This document shows positions 1-8,767 of a stretch of DNA of 57,742 nucleotides, piece by piece. This stretch comes from Phaeodactylibacter sp. GTDB lineage: Bacteria; Bacteroidota; Bacteroidia; Chitinophagales; Saprospiraceae. A program made the translations under genes and the position numbers. The notes beneath the pieces are model-generated. The model searched no databases. It was given only the letters and a program-made list of their open reading frames with translations, and was not told the DNA's origin. Position 1 is the stretch's first letter, and every line of letters starts with the position of its first letter. Where the stretch lies: contig JAGFJD010000137.1 of the NCBI GenBank assembly GCA_024102975.1, positions 1 through 57,742 of the forward strand, given 5' to 3'.

Positions 1-76
1 GTTGATTGGTTGATTTGTTGCCCGTCTTCGCTGAGGCTCAGCCGGGTAAAATTTGTTGATTTGTTGATTCGGGCTT
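1..76. repeat. Octamer-period array around a 36-bp hairpin unit
   Basis: Units of the type GTTGATTG/GTTGATTT occur on both sides of a 36-bp unit at 18-53. The unit begins TTGCCCGTCTTCG and ends CCGGGTAAAATT, and contains the inverted repeat GCTGAG-G-CTCAGC inside CCCG...CGGG. The same unit recurs twice at 16837-16919 with one T/C difference. Seen directly; its function is unknown. The window edge may cut the array. Confidence 0.7.
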
Positions 77-122
77 TACCGGGCCCATAAACATTCGATA
101 AAAACTCCGCAAACGCTAAAAT

Positions 123-1337
123 ATGAACTGGAAAAAGACATTGCTCATCTGCATTTTCATCCTTCTCGTGGCGGGAGGGGTAACGGCCTTTATCTTCATG
201 ACCGAACCCACCGCTGAGCGCGAAGGGGCGACCCGGGAAACCGCCATGCTCGTAGAAGTCACGGCGGCGGAGCGGGGCGACTTTCGGCCCACCATCGTCA
301 CGACGGGCACCGTACAGCCGGCGGAGGACGTCATCCTGAGCCCCCGGGTCAGCGGCATGATCATCCGGCGGTCGCCCGATTTTGTTCCCGGCGGGTTCGT
401 CCGTAAGGGGCAAACGCTGCTGCAGATCGACCCTGCCGATTACCGGAACACCCTGGAGTTACGGAAAAGTGATCTTCGGCAGGCGCTGGCCGACCTGAGG
501 ATAGAAGAAGGCCGGCAGGATGTGGCGCGCCAGGATTACCAGTTCCTTGGCGATACCCTGTCGGAAGAAAATGAAGCCCTTGTGTTGAGGGCGCCTCAGC
601 TCGAGGCCGTAAAGGCGAGAGTCGAAGCAGCCGAGGCCGCGGCCCGCCAGGCGGAGTTGCAACTGGAGCGCACGGCGATCAAAGCGCCTTTCAACGCCCA
701 CATCCTCAGCCGCAACGCCAACCTCGGGTCTCAGGTAGCTCCCGGCGACAACCTCGGCCGCCTGGTGGGCGTCGACGAATACTGGGTGGTGGCCACCGTG
801 CCCCTCTCCCACCTGCGCTGGCTTGCCTTCCCGGACGGAAGCCGAAAGAAAGGGGCAGAAGTAAAGATCAGAAGCCGCACCGCCTGGCCCGAAGGGCAAT
901 ACCGGACGGGCTACCTCTACAAACTGATGGGCGCCCTCGAGGGCCAGACCCGCCTGGCGCGGGTGCTGGTGAGGGTCCCCGGCCCGCTCGCCTACCAGGA
1001 CGATTCCACACCTTCTCTGATCATCGGCTCTTTCGTGGAAGCCAGTGTACAGGCCAAAGAAATAGAAGATATCGTCCGCCTTAACCGCGATTACGTCCGG
1101 GAAGATGAAACCGTATGGGTCATGGAGGAGGGCAAGCTGCGCATTCAGGAGGTAGACATTGCCTTTCAGGATGCAAAGTACGCCTACATCAGCAACGGGT
1201 TGAGTGAAGATAGCCAGATTGTTACCACCAACCTGAGCACCGTCGCCGACGGCGCCCCCCTCCGCCTTTCGGAACCGGAAAGGGGCTCCGGGCAGGACAC
1301 CATTCAAACCACCGCACAGCAAAATCAATCCCTGTAA
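123..1337 (+). CDS. RND efflux periplasmic adaptor (HlyD/MFP family)
   Basis: 404 residues. An N-terminal membrane anchor spans about residues 7-27. The lipoyl-like half motif follows (TGTVQPAEDVILSPRVSG, about 60-78), then an alpha-helical hairpin (about 110-180), the second lipoyl half (ERTAIKAPFNAHI) and a beta-barrel domain. This is the usual order of membrane fusion proteins that link an inner-membrane RND pump to an outer-membrane channel. The stop codon TAA is followed directly by the ATG of the permease gene (no spacer), so the two are almost certainly co-translated. No TolC-type channel gene is visible in the window; it may lie upstream of the left edge. The substrate cannot be told from sequence. 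Confidence 0.93.
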   Translation: MNWKKTLLICIFILLVAGGVTAFIFMTEPTAEREGATRETAMLVEVTAAERGDFRPTIVTTGTVQPAEDVILSPRVSGMIIRRSPDFVPGGFVRKGQTLLQIDPADYRNTLELRKSDLRQALADLRIEEGRQDVARQDYQFLGDTLSEENEALVLRAPQLEAVKARVEAAEAAARQAELQLERTAIKAPFNAHILSRNANLGSQVAPGDNLGRLVGVDEYWVVATVPLSHLRWLAFPDGSRKKGAEVKIRSRTAWPEGQYRTGYLYKLMGALEGQTRLARVLVRVPGPLAYQDDSTPSLIIGSFVEASVQAKEIEDIVRLNRDYVREDETVWVMEEGKLRIQEVDIAFQDAKYAYISNGLSEDSQIVTTNLSTVADGAPLRLSEPERGSGQDTIQTTAQQNQSL

Positions 1338-4300
1338 ATGAGCAACTCCGATAAAGAACAGAAAAAAGGCTGGACGGGCCCGATCGAATACATGGCGCGC
1401 AACTCCATCGCCGCCAATTTACTCATGATCCTCTTCATCGGCGGAGGGCTGTGGACGATGTATACCATTCAAAAGGAGGTTTTTCCACAGTTTCAGCTGG
1501 ACATTGTCGAGGTGAGCGTCGTCTATCCGGGGGCGGCGCCGGCGGAAGTGGAACAGGGCATCCTGTTGCCGGTAGAGGAAGCCGTTCGCGGGGTGCAAGG
1601 TATCAAAGAGGTTACTTCTACCGCCAATGAAGGGTCGGGTAATGTGATGATCGAACTGGTTACCGGCGCCGAAAGGATGAAGGTATTTCAGGATATCGAC
1701 CAGGCGGTCAACCGGATACGCACCTTTCCGGATGACATCGAAGAGCCGGAGGTCCGCCTTCAGGCGCAACAGCGCGATGTCATGGAAGTCGGCCTCTACG
1801 GCGATGCAGACATCTGGACGCTGCGAAAGCTGGCCGAACGGCTGCGCGACCGCATGCTGGGCAGTGGCGAGATCACCCAGGTGGAGATCGGCAACGTCCC
1901 CGATTATGTGACCCATGTGGAGATCCCGCGCCACCGGTTGCGGGAATACAACCTCACCCTGGGGCAGGTGGCGGATCTCATCCGCCGGTCGAGTGAAGAC
2001 GTGCCGGCCGGCGCCGTGGAAACCCGGCGCGGCGAGATCCTCCTGCGCATGAAAGAGCGCAAGCAGTGGGCGGAGGAGTTCGGCAACATCGATATTGTCA
2101 CCTCCCCATCCGGCGCCAAAGTCAAACTGCGGGACCTGGCAGATATTACCGACGGCTTTGAAGAGACGGGCTTCCACGCCCAGTTCAACCAGCAACCCTC
2201 CGTCGAACTGCAGATCTTCCGGATCGGCAACCAGTCGCCCCTCGATATAGCCACCTCCGTTCAGCGTATTCTCGACGATTTCCAGGCCTCCCTCCCCCCC
2301 GGCGTGCAGTACCGGATCGACAGCAACCGGGCGGAGGACTACCGGGAGCGGATGTCCCTGCTCACCGAGAACGGCCTGCTCGCCATTGTGATCGTTCTGT
2401 TTATCCTGGCGGTTTTCCTCGAATTCCGGCTGGCCTTCTGGGTCATGATGGGTATGGCCATCTCCTTCATCGGCGGCATGGTTTTCCTGCCGATGATCGG
2501 CGTGAGCATCAATATGATCTCGATGTTCGGCTTTCTGGTCGTGCTGGGTATTGTGGTGGATGACGCCATCGTGGTTGGAGAGAACATATACGAATACCGG
2601 CAGCAGGGCATGAGTTATATGGAAGCGGCCATCGCCGGGGCCAAGGACATATCCCGGCCGGTCACCTTCAGCATCCTTACCAACATAATCGCTTTTGTGC
2701 CGCTGCTGTTCATTCCCGGCACGACCGGTAAATTCTGGTGGCCGCTGCCGGCGGTGGTCATTACCGTACTGGCCGTTTCCCTGTTCGAGGCCCTGTTCAT
2801 CCTGCCGGCCCACCTGGGGCACAGTTCAGAAAACAAAAATTCCTCCCGGGTTTGGCGTTATCTGAAAAGCCGGCAGCAAGCCTTCGCCCAACGTTTTCAG
2901 CAGTTCATCGACAAACGCTACCGCCCCTTCCTGGAGCTTTGCCTCCGCCACCGGTACATCACCCTCAGCACGGCCATTGCCCTGCTGGTGATCGTCGGCG
3001 GTTATGGCTACAGCGATCATATGGGCATCATCATGATGCCGGAGGTGTCGGCCGACGAGATCGAGGCCGGCGTGTCCCTGCCGGTGGGCACCACTACGGA
3101 TCAGGCCGCCAGGGTGGCCAATGAGATCACCACGTCCACCCACCGCATGTTTGAGGAGCACAACCTGTTCGAGGTGGCCGAAGGGATCAAGACCAACGTG
3201 CGCGGCCAGAACTTCATCGACGTGGAGATCGTCATGAAGCCGCCCGGAGAGCGCGACATGACCGCCCAGGACGTCATCGAGCTCTGGCGGGACGAGATCG
3301 GCGACATCGAGGGCGTAGACCAGATCACCTTCGAGGCCGAGCGGGGCCCCGGCGGCTGGCAGCAGGACATCAGCGTCGACCTCAGCCATTCCGACATCGC
3401 CGTGCTGGAAAAGGCCAGCCAGGCCTTCTTCGAACGGATGGAGTCGTACGAGGCCACCCGCGACGTCAACGACAACTACAACAAAGGCAAACCCCAGTTC
3501 GACTTCAACCTCCTCCCCGAAGGGCGCGCCCTGGGGCTGACGTCCAACGACGTGGGCCGGCAGGTGCGCGACGCCTTCTTCGGCGCCCTCGCCATGCGCC
3601 AGCTGCGGGGCACCAACGAGATCGAGGTGCGCGTAAAGCTGCCCGAAGAGGAGCGCAAAGACCTGCACAACCTGGAAGACCTGGTGATCCGGACGCCCGC
3701 CGGCGCCCAGGTGCCGCTCCTGGACGTAGTGAGCGTAGGCCGGGGCGAGGCTTTTACAACCATCAACCGCCGGGACGGCCGCCGGGTGGTCACCGTGGGT
3801 ATGGATGTGGAGCCGAAGAATGCCGTCACTCGGGTGCTGGAATCGATCCGGCAGGAAGAGCTGCCGCGGCTGCGGGCCAACTTTCCGGGTATCACCTGGA
3901 GCTTCCAGGGCAGCCAGGCGGAGATGCGGGAGTCTACCCAGGCCCTCTGGGGCGGCTTTGCGATCGCCATGCTGGTCATTTATGCCCTGCTGGCCGTTGC
4001 CTTCAGCAACTACCTGCAGCCACTGATCGTCATGGCGGCCATCCCCTTCGGCATCGTCGGGGCGGTGATCGGCCACATCCTGCTGGGCTACGACCTGTCG
4101 CTGATCAGCCTCATGGGCGTGATCGCCTTGTCGGGGGTAGTGGTCAACGACTCCCTCATCATGATCGATTTCGCCAATAAGAAACGAGGCAACCGATCGG
4201 CCTTCGACGCCATCCACGAGGCCGGCGTCCGCCGTTTCCGGCCCATCATCCTGACCACGCTGACCACTTTCGGCGGCCTGACGCCCATCATCCTGGAAAC

Positions 4301-4472
4301 CTCCCGGCAGGCTTACTATCTCATCCCGATGGCCATCTCCCTCGGCTTCGGGATCGTCTTTGCCACATCGATCATTCTGGTGATCGTGCCGTGCCTGTAT
4401 ATGGCGCTGGAAGATGTGGTGAAGGTGGTGAGTGGCGAGGCGCCGGTGAGTGCGGAGGCAGCCGGAGGGTAG
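1338..4472 (+). CDS. RND efflux permease (AcrB/HAE1-like)
   Basis: 1044 residues, the normal length for the AcrB/MexB family. TM1 lies at about 24-42, a first porter domain at about 43-335, a TM cluster (about 340-500), a second porter domain, and a final TM cluster (about 860-1030). The paired acidic residues of TM4 needed for proton relay are present in [17 protein letters not shown] (about 403-419). It would work as the proton-driven inner-membrane pump with the preceding adaptor, exporting hydrophobic compounds or, if metal-specific, cations; the substrate is not predictable. The gene starts immediately after the adaptor stop codon. Confidence 0.95.
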   Translation: MSNSDKEQKKGWTGPIEYMARNSIAANLLMILFIGGGLWTMYTIQKEVFPQFQLDIVEVSVVYPGAAPAEVEQGILLPVEEAVRGVQGIKEVTSTANEGSGNVMIELVTGAERMKVFQDIDQAVNRIRTFPDDIEEPEVRLQAQQRDVMEVGLYGDADIWTLRKLAERLRDRMLGSGEITQVEIGNVPDYVTHVEIPRHRLREYNLTLGQVADLIRRSSEDVPAGAVETRRGEILLRMKERKQWAEEFGNIDIVTSPSGAKVKLRDLADITDGFEETGFHAQFNQQPSVELQIFRIGNQSPLDIATSVQRILDDFQASLPPGVQYRIDSNRAEDYRERMSLLTENGLLAIVIVLFILAVFLEFRLAFWVMMGMAISFIGGMVFLPMIGVSINMISMFGFLVVLGIVVDDAIVVGENIYEYRQQGMSYMEAAIAGAKDISRPVTFSILTNIIAFVPLLFIPGTTGKFWWPLPAVVITVLAVSLFEALFILPAHLGHSSENKNSSRVWRYLKSRQQAFAQRFQQFIDKRYRPFLELCLRHRYITLSTAIALLVIVGGYGYSDHMGIIMMPEVSADEIEAGVSLPVGTTTDQAARVANEITTSTHRMFEEHNLFEVAEGIKTNVRGQNFIDVEIVMKPPGERDMTAQDVIELWRDEIGDIEGVDQITFEAERGPGGWQQDISVDLSHSDIAVLEKASQAFFERMESYEATRDVNDNYNKGKPQFDFNLLPEGRALGLTSNDVGRQVRDAFFGALAMRQLRGTNEIEVRVKLPEEERKDLHNLEDLVIRTPAGAQVPLLDVVSVGRGEAFTTINRRDGRRVVTVGMDVEPKNAVTRVLESIRQEELPRLRANFPGITWSFQGSQAEMRESTQALWGGFAIAMLVIYALLAVAFSNYLQPLIVMAAIPFGIVGAVIGHILLGYDLSLISLMGVIALSGVVVNDSLIMIDFANKKRGNRSAFDAIHEAGVRRFRPIILTTLTTFGGLTPIILETSRQAYYLIPMAISLGFGIVFATSIILVIVPCLYMALEDVVKVVSGEAPVSAEAAGG

Positions 4473-4586
4473 AACAATGATGAGCCCGGGGCCGGGGTGT
4501 CCTTTCCTCGAAATGGCCCAGAGCAATGGAAATGCTCACTATGGCCACTTCAAACCAGAGGGAATGGGTTGACCACATGTTTTTTG

Positions 4587-4675
4587 GCGAGGTGAGATGA
4601 CACCTTTTTGCCCCTTGATCGGCAGGAATAACTCTTGTCGATAGGAAAACGGGCCAAAAAGATGTCACCTCACGC
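4587..4675. repeat. Imperfect inverted repeat, about 26-bp arms
   Basis: The left arm (GCGAGGTGAGATGACACC, then TTTTTGCCC) pairs with the right arm (GGGCCAAAAAGATGTCACCT, then CACGC), with about 35 bp between. The arms differ by small indels. It resembles a MITE-like remnant or a degenerate terminator between convergent genes; only one copy was noticed. Confidence 0.5.
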
Positions 4676-4868
4676 TAAACACATACGCCAGATCTGGAAG
4701 ATCTAACAGGCTCTTAAGACAGCCAAAGAGCGCGCCCTTTAAAGATAAAATTGAATCTCAAGGTTTTCAAATTTTTTCTTCTTGTAAGACGGAAAACCGT
4801 ACAATGGAGTACAGTTGCCAGTAGCCATTAGAGAAAGTAAACCGGAATATTCCCGGTTTAAGAAATGA

Positions 4869-4905
4869 CAGGAGCTGCCCGGAATTCAATCCGGGGCAGC
4901 TCCTG
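4869..4905 (-). terminator. Hairpin terminator, convergent region
   Basis: A strong stem (CAGGAGCTGCC-CGGA against TCCGGGGCAGCTCCTG, one bulged base) with a loop of about 6 bases just beyond the minus-strand remnant at 4938. It probably ends transcription from the minus strand and perhaps also from the efflux operon. Confidence 0.55.
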
Positions 4906-4937
4906 CTGTTTCTAAAGATCAAAGGCTATTCCAACCA

Positions 4938-5267
4938 TCATTTGCATTCATCGACAAGATTCTCGAAATCAGCCGTAACTTCACCATTGGCATTTACCGT
5001 AAAGGGAGCCGTACCGAAAATACGGAACTGTATGCCTCCCTGCCCGACAAAATGATACCGGTTGACGACCGTCTCCGTATAGGCCCCGTTGGGGTTATCC
5101 CAATGAAAAGCAGTCAGTCCGGTCGCCCTGAAACGGGTGCCGGCCGTTTCTCCGTACATCGATCCGCCCTGGGGTTGAAAATGGGCCATGGTCATGAGCC
5201 CGTCCCGATTGAAATGGAAAACAGCATGAATTACAATATCACCGGCCGGCTGTATACCGAACGAACA
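4938..5267 (-). pseudogene. 5'-truncated remnant of a small secreted beta-rich protein
   Basis: The reading frame is open from a TGA at 5268-5270 down to 4938. The first ATG gives only 85 residues, yet protein-like sequence continues upstream of it without a start codon (GIQPAGDIVIHAVFHFNRDG). The C-terminal part (FTVNANGEVTADFENLVDEC) matches the ending style of small Bacteroidota hypothetical proteins I recall, whose full length is larger and includes a signal peptide. I read it as the C-terminal remainder of such a gene. A short functional protein from the internal ATG (4938-5195) cannot be excluded. A terminator hairpin follows. Confidence 0.5.
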
Positions 5268-5291
5268 TCACAATAGCGCAAGCCCCATCCC

Positions 5292-7205
5292 TCACCTTCC
5301 CGGATAACCCTCCACTTCCGGCAATACCACCTTACTCACCATCAACCCCGACGTATCCGTCAGGGTATGCATAAAGGCGATGATGTCCGCCTTTTCCCGT
5401 TCCGTCAGGTTGAGGGGGTCGGGAGGCAAGGTCTGGTGGGGGATATCGAGGCCCATGCCGGCGCCGCCGCCGCGGTTGTAGAATTCCATCACCTCTTCCA
5501 GGGTATTGAACGAGCCGTTGTGCATATAGGGAGCGGTCAGGGCGACGTTGCGGACGGTGACGGTCTTGAAGGAGTTCAGGTAGTGGGGGCGGGCGTCTTT
5601 GCGCACGCCGTTCTCCGCCCGGCCGGGGTCGGGGTCGAACTGGGGGTTGAGGGTATCGAAGCCGAGGGTGACGCCCAGGACCTCCGATTCCGTTTCGGTA
5701 TAAAAGGGGGGGACGGCGCCGTTGAAGGCGGGCGCGAAGTGGCAGGTGCCGCAGGCGGCCTTGCCCATGAACAGGTTGAAGCCGCGGGCCGCCGCCTCCG
5801 GGTAAGCGGAGATCTCATTGCGGACATAGCGGTCGAATTCGCTGTTGAAGGACCTCAGCGTATTGACGTACGCGGCCAGGGCGTTGCTGATGGACCGGCG
5901 GTAGATATCTTCCTTGCCGATCCCACCGTAGGCCTCTTCGAACAGCCGGCTATAAGTGGGGCTCTGCCTCAGCTTGTCGGCGATCGCATAAAAATCGGTA
6001 TTGAACTCGAGGGTATCGTCCACCACATGGGCAACCTGGCGTTCGAGGGTGACCTCCCGCATGTCCCAGAAGAAACGGGAAGCGAAAGTGGCGTCGATCA
6101 GTGTGGGAGAATTGCGGCGGGTAAACTTTCCGGGAATATTGGTTTTGCTCTTTGCCAGCCCGTCGGCAAACGCCAGGGCGGGGTCGTGGCAGGTAGCGCA
6201 CGACATTTCCCCATTGCCGGAAAGGAGGGGGTCGTAGAACAGGGCCTTGCCCAGGGCGATGCTCGCCGGGTTGTCGAGCGGCAGATAGGAAAGCTCCGAG
6301 TAAAAATAAGTGTCCAGGAAATCTTCATCGAACAGGTTGCGGGCCTGATAATTCTGGGCATGGTACGACATCTTGCCGGTTTCAATGCCATTGAGCTGTT
6401 GAAAATCGAGCAGGTTTTCATAGAGCGGGTTGGCGGCCTGCTTGAGAAAGGCCAGGCGGCTGAAGGAGTCAAAGTCCTGATTGGCATCCAGCAGGTAGTA
6501 AGCGCGGCGGAACAGCCGCTCCACTTCCTGGTATTTACTCCTGGCTTTGGGTTTCACGCTCTCTTCAAAGAGCAGGAAGGCCTGTTCCATACTCAGTATG
6601 CTGGCAATAGCCTCGGGGATGGCATTGCCCGAACCGGGCGTATCGAAGCCGGTGAGCCCCAGGGTGAAAACGCGGACGATGCCCGAACGGAGGGCCTCGA
6701 TAACCTGGGCATCGGAAAGGGGGAGCGGGAGGTGGACCTGCGCGATGAAATCGGCCCTCCGCTTCAGGCCGGCCGCCAGCTTTTCGATATGATCCTGACG
6801 CTCCACCGCCTCCTCGCTGAAAACCAGCTCATCCAGCGCCTGCAGGCCATTGGGAGGCACGATGTCGCCGTTGGCGTCCTCCTTATCCACCTTGGGCAGG
6901 GGCGCTCCATTGATGTGCAGGTAATTGTAATAGGGTTTACTGTAATCGAACAGGAATTCGACGCGCTTGTAGGCCATCCTTGTTTCGGCCAGTTGCTGCC
7001 GGAGCAGGGCCAGGTCGAGCGGGTTGTCCGCGGCTTCTATCAGTTTGTCCACCTCTTCCCGAAACCGGTGAAAGTCGGCGGCGTAAGCTTCGGCGATCTT
7101 CCCTGCGGCCGTGTCCCGTAACCTCTCCTCAGAAGGAGAATGCAGCCCCATCGCACCGAAAAGCCCCACAATAAAAAAGAAGGTTATCAGTGTTTTCATG
7201 GCCAA
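5292..7205 (-). CDS. Di-heme cytochrome c peroxidase family protein with helical N-terminal domain
   Basis: 637 residues, about twice a classical CcpA/MauG protein. A signal peptide (about 1-20) exports it. Residues about 25-300 form a mostly helical extension without heme motifs, reminiscent of imelysin-like domains. The catalytic part follows, with two heme-attachment motifs: CATCH (336-340) and CGTCH (485-489). Conserved segments such as GKALFYDPLLSGNGEMSC and APYMHNGSFNTLEEVMEFYN are typical of bacterial di-heme peroxidases. It probably acts in the periplasm, reducing peroxide with electrons from small cytochromes, or as a MauG-like oxidase. A TAACTTTG promoter lies just upstream. Confidence 0.88.
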   Translation of the reverse strand: MAMKTLITFFFIVGLFGAMGLHSPSEERLRDTAAGKIAEAYAADFHRFREEVDKLIEAADNPLDLALLRQQLAETRMAYKRVEFLFDYSKPYYNYLHINGAPLPKVDKEDANGDIVPPNGLQALDELVFSEEAVERQDHIEKLAAGLKRRADFIAQVHLPLPLSDAQVIEALRSGIVRVFTLGLTGFDTPGSGNAIPEAIASILSMEQAFLLFEESVKPKARSKYQEVERLFRRAYYLLDANQDFDSFSRLAFLKQAANPLYENLLDFQQLNGIETGKMSYHAQNYQARNLFDEDFLDTYFYSELSYLPLDNPASIALGKALFYDPLLSGNGEMSCATCHDPALAFADGLAKSKTNIPGKFTRRNSPTLIDATFASRFFWDMREVTLERQVAHVVDDTLEFNTDFYAIADKLRQSPTYSRLFEEAYGGIGKEDIYRRSISNALAAYVNTLRSFNSEFDRYVRNEISAYPEAAARGFNLFMGKAACGTCHFAPAFNGAVPPFYTETESEVLGVTLGFDTLNPQFDPDPGRAENGVRKDARPHYLNSFKTVTVRNVALTAPYMHNGSFNTLEEVMEFYNRGGGAGMGLDIPHQTLPPDPLNLTEREKADIIAFMHTLTDTSGLMVSKVVLPEVEGYPGR

Positions 7206-7217
7206 TCAGTTGTCCTG

Positions 7218-7225
7218 CAAAGTTA
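7218..7225 (-). promoter_or_regulatory. Bacteroidota -7 element for the peroxidase gene
   Basis: Minus-strand TAACTTTG fits the TAnnTTTG consensus and lies 13 bases before the ATG at 7205, implying a very short leader. No clear -33 element was seen. Confidence 0.4.
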
Positions 7226-7327
7226 ACGATGCAGCAGGACATATCCATTTTTTTGCGCTGTTGTGACGCGAAAGTTACATGTCGGCACGGGCTTTTTTTA
7301 TCCCTTCAAAACCCTTAACTTATCCCC

Positions 7328-8767
7328 ATGATCGAATTCTACCTGAACAGCCGGAAAATACGCACCGGCGCCCCTCCCGGCGGCGCCCTGCTCGACTTCA
7401 TCCGCCGGGATCAGGGCCTGACGGGCACGAAGCTCGTCTGCAAGGAAGGGGAATGCGCCGCCTGCGTGGTGCTGGCGGGCACGTTGAAGAACGGCCGCAT
7501 GCACTATCAGAACATGTGCTCCTGCATTATGCCGCTGGCCAATGCCCACGGCCGGCACATCGTCACCATCGAGGGCCTCAACGGGGAAGCGCTTACGCCC
7601 GTGCAGCAGGCGATCGTCGACTGCCACGGCAGCCAGTGCGGGTTCTGCACGCCCGGATTTGTCGTCTCCCTGTCGGGCGCCCTGCTCGGCGGCCGGCGGC
7701 CGGATTATACGCGGTTGATCCGGGCGATTGATGGGAACATCTGCCGCTGTACCGGATACAAGTCGATAGAAAGGGCGGTAGAACGCATCGCCGATGAACT
7801 GCCAAAAGAAGATTATGGCCTGGAAACGCTGATCCGGGAAGGTTATCTGCCCGCCTACTTCCGGGACATGGCGGAGAGGCTGGCCGCCCTTGCCGATCCG
7901 GCGGATACCGGCCTGCCAGAAGAGGAGCCCGCGGGCGCCGCCCCCCTCTTCCTGGGCGGGGGCACCGACCTGATGGTACAGGCGCCGGGGAAGGTAAAGG
8001 ACAGCCCTGTCCTCTCCGTTTTCCGCCAGGCGGCGCTGAAAGGTGTACGGGAAGAAAACGGCCGCTGCATCATCGGCGCGGCCACCACCGCCACCGAGCT
8101 GGAGGAGTCGGAAATATTTCAGTCCGTCCTCAACCCGGAAGATGGGTTCTTCCACCTGCTCTCCTCCACTCCCATCCGCAACATGTCGACTGTGGGCGGC
8201 AACCTGATCAACGCCTCCCCCATCGGCGATTTCACCATCCTGTTCCTGGCGCTGGACAGCCGCGTCCGCCTGCAGGACGGCCTTGAGGAACGGGCGCTGC
8301 CGCTGAAGGAGTTCTACCTGGGCTACAAAAAACTGGCCCGCCGCCCGGAGGAGTTCCTGGCGGCCATCGAATTCGACCTACCCAAACCCGGCCAGTTCTT
8401 CAGTTTCGAAAAGGTGAGCGCCCGCCGCAACCTCGACATCGCTTCGGTGAATACCGCCGCCTTGCTCGAGGCCGACGAACGAAATGTACTGCAAACCGCA
8501 CACCTCTCCGCCGGCGGCGTGGGGCCTGTTCCCATGTACCTGCACCAAACCGCCGCACTCCTGCGGGGCAAAGTGCTGGACGAACAACTTCTGAAGGAAG
8601 CCCTGGCGGCCCTGCAGGAGGAGATCTCCCCCATCAGCGACGCCCGCGGCTCGGCGGACTACAAACGGTTGCTGCTGCGGCAGTTGATGCTGGCACACTT
8701 CCACAAGGCCGCGCCGGACAGGATTGATATTATGAACTTTTGTGGCTACAAGCCCAGCAGATCATGA
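7328..8767 (+). CDS. xdhA: Xanthine dehydrogenase-type small subunit (2Fe-2S/FAD)
   Basis: 479 residues with the fused small-subunit order. The plant-type 2Fe-2S domain carries C38, C43 and C46. The second 2Fe-2S domain carries C104, C107, C139 and C141 (CGFCTPG and ICRCTGYKSI). The FAD-binding domain of the molybdopterin dehydrogenase family follows (FLGGGTDLMVQ, about 208-218) and then the CO-dehydrogenase flavoprotein C-terminal domain. It passes electrons from the molybdenum subunit to FAD and NAD+. The 3' end overlaps the next start as ATGA (8764-8767), so the two subunits are translationally coupled. Purine (hypoxanthine/xanthine) is the likely substrate but not proven. Confidence 0.92.
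   Translation: MIEFYLNSRKIRTGAPPGGALLDFIRRDQGLTGTKLVCKEGECAACVVLAGTLKNGRMHYQNMCSCIMPLANAHGRHIVTIEGLNGEALTPVQQAIVDCHGSQCGFCTPGFVVSLSGALLGGRRPDYTRLIRAIDGNICRCTGYKSIERAVERIADELPKEDYGLETLIREGYLPAYFRDMAERLAALADPADTGLPEEEPAGAAPLFLGGGTDLMVQAPGKVKDSPVLSVFRQAALKGVREENGRCIIGAATTATELEESEIFQSVLNPEDGFFHLLSSTPIRNMSTVGGNLINASPIGDFTILFLALDSRVRLQDGLEERALPLKEFYLGYKKLARRPEEFLAAIEFDLPKPGQFFSFEKVSARRNLDIASVNTAALLEADERNVLQTAHLSAGGVGPVPMYLHQTAALLRGKVLDEQLLKEALAALQEEISPISDARGSADYKRLLLRQLMLAHFHKAAPDRIDIMNFCGYKPSRS

Larger units (their letters stand above)
4473..4937. other. Gene-free spacer with three inverted repeats
   Basis: No ORF with coding character. It holds an imperfect inverted repeat (4587-4675), an 8-bp perfect hairpin TAAACCGG/CCGGTTTA (4838-4860) and a long terminator-like hairpin (4869-4905). 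It separates the efflux operon (plus) from minus-strand genes, so transcription is convergent here. Confidence 0.7.
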
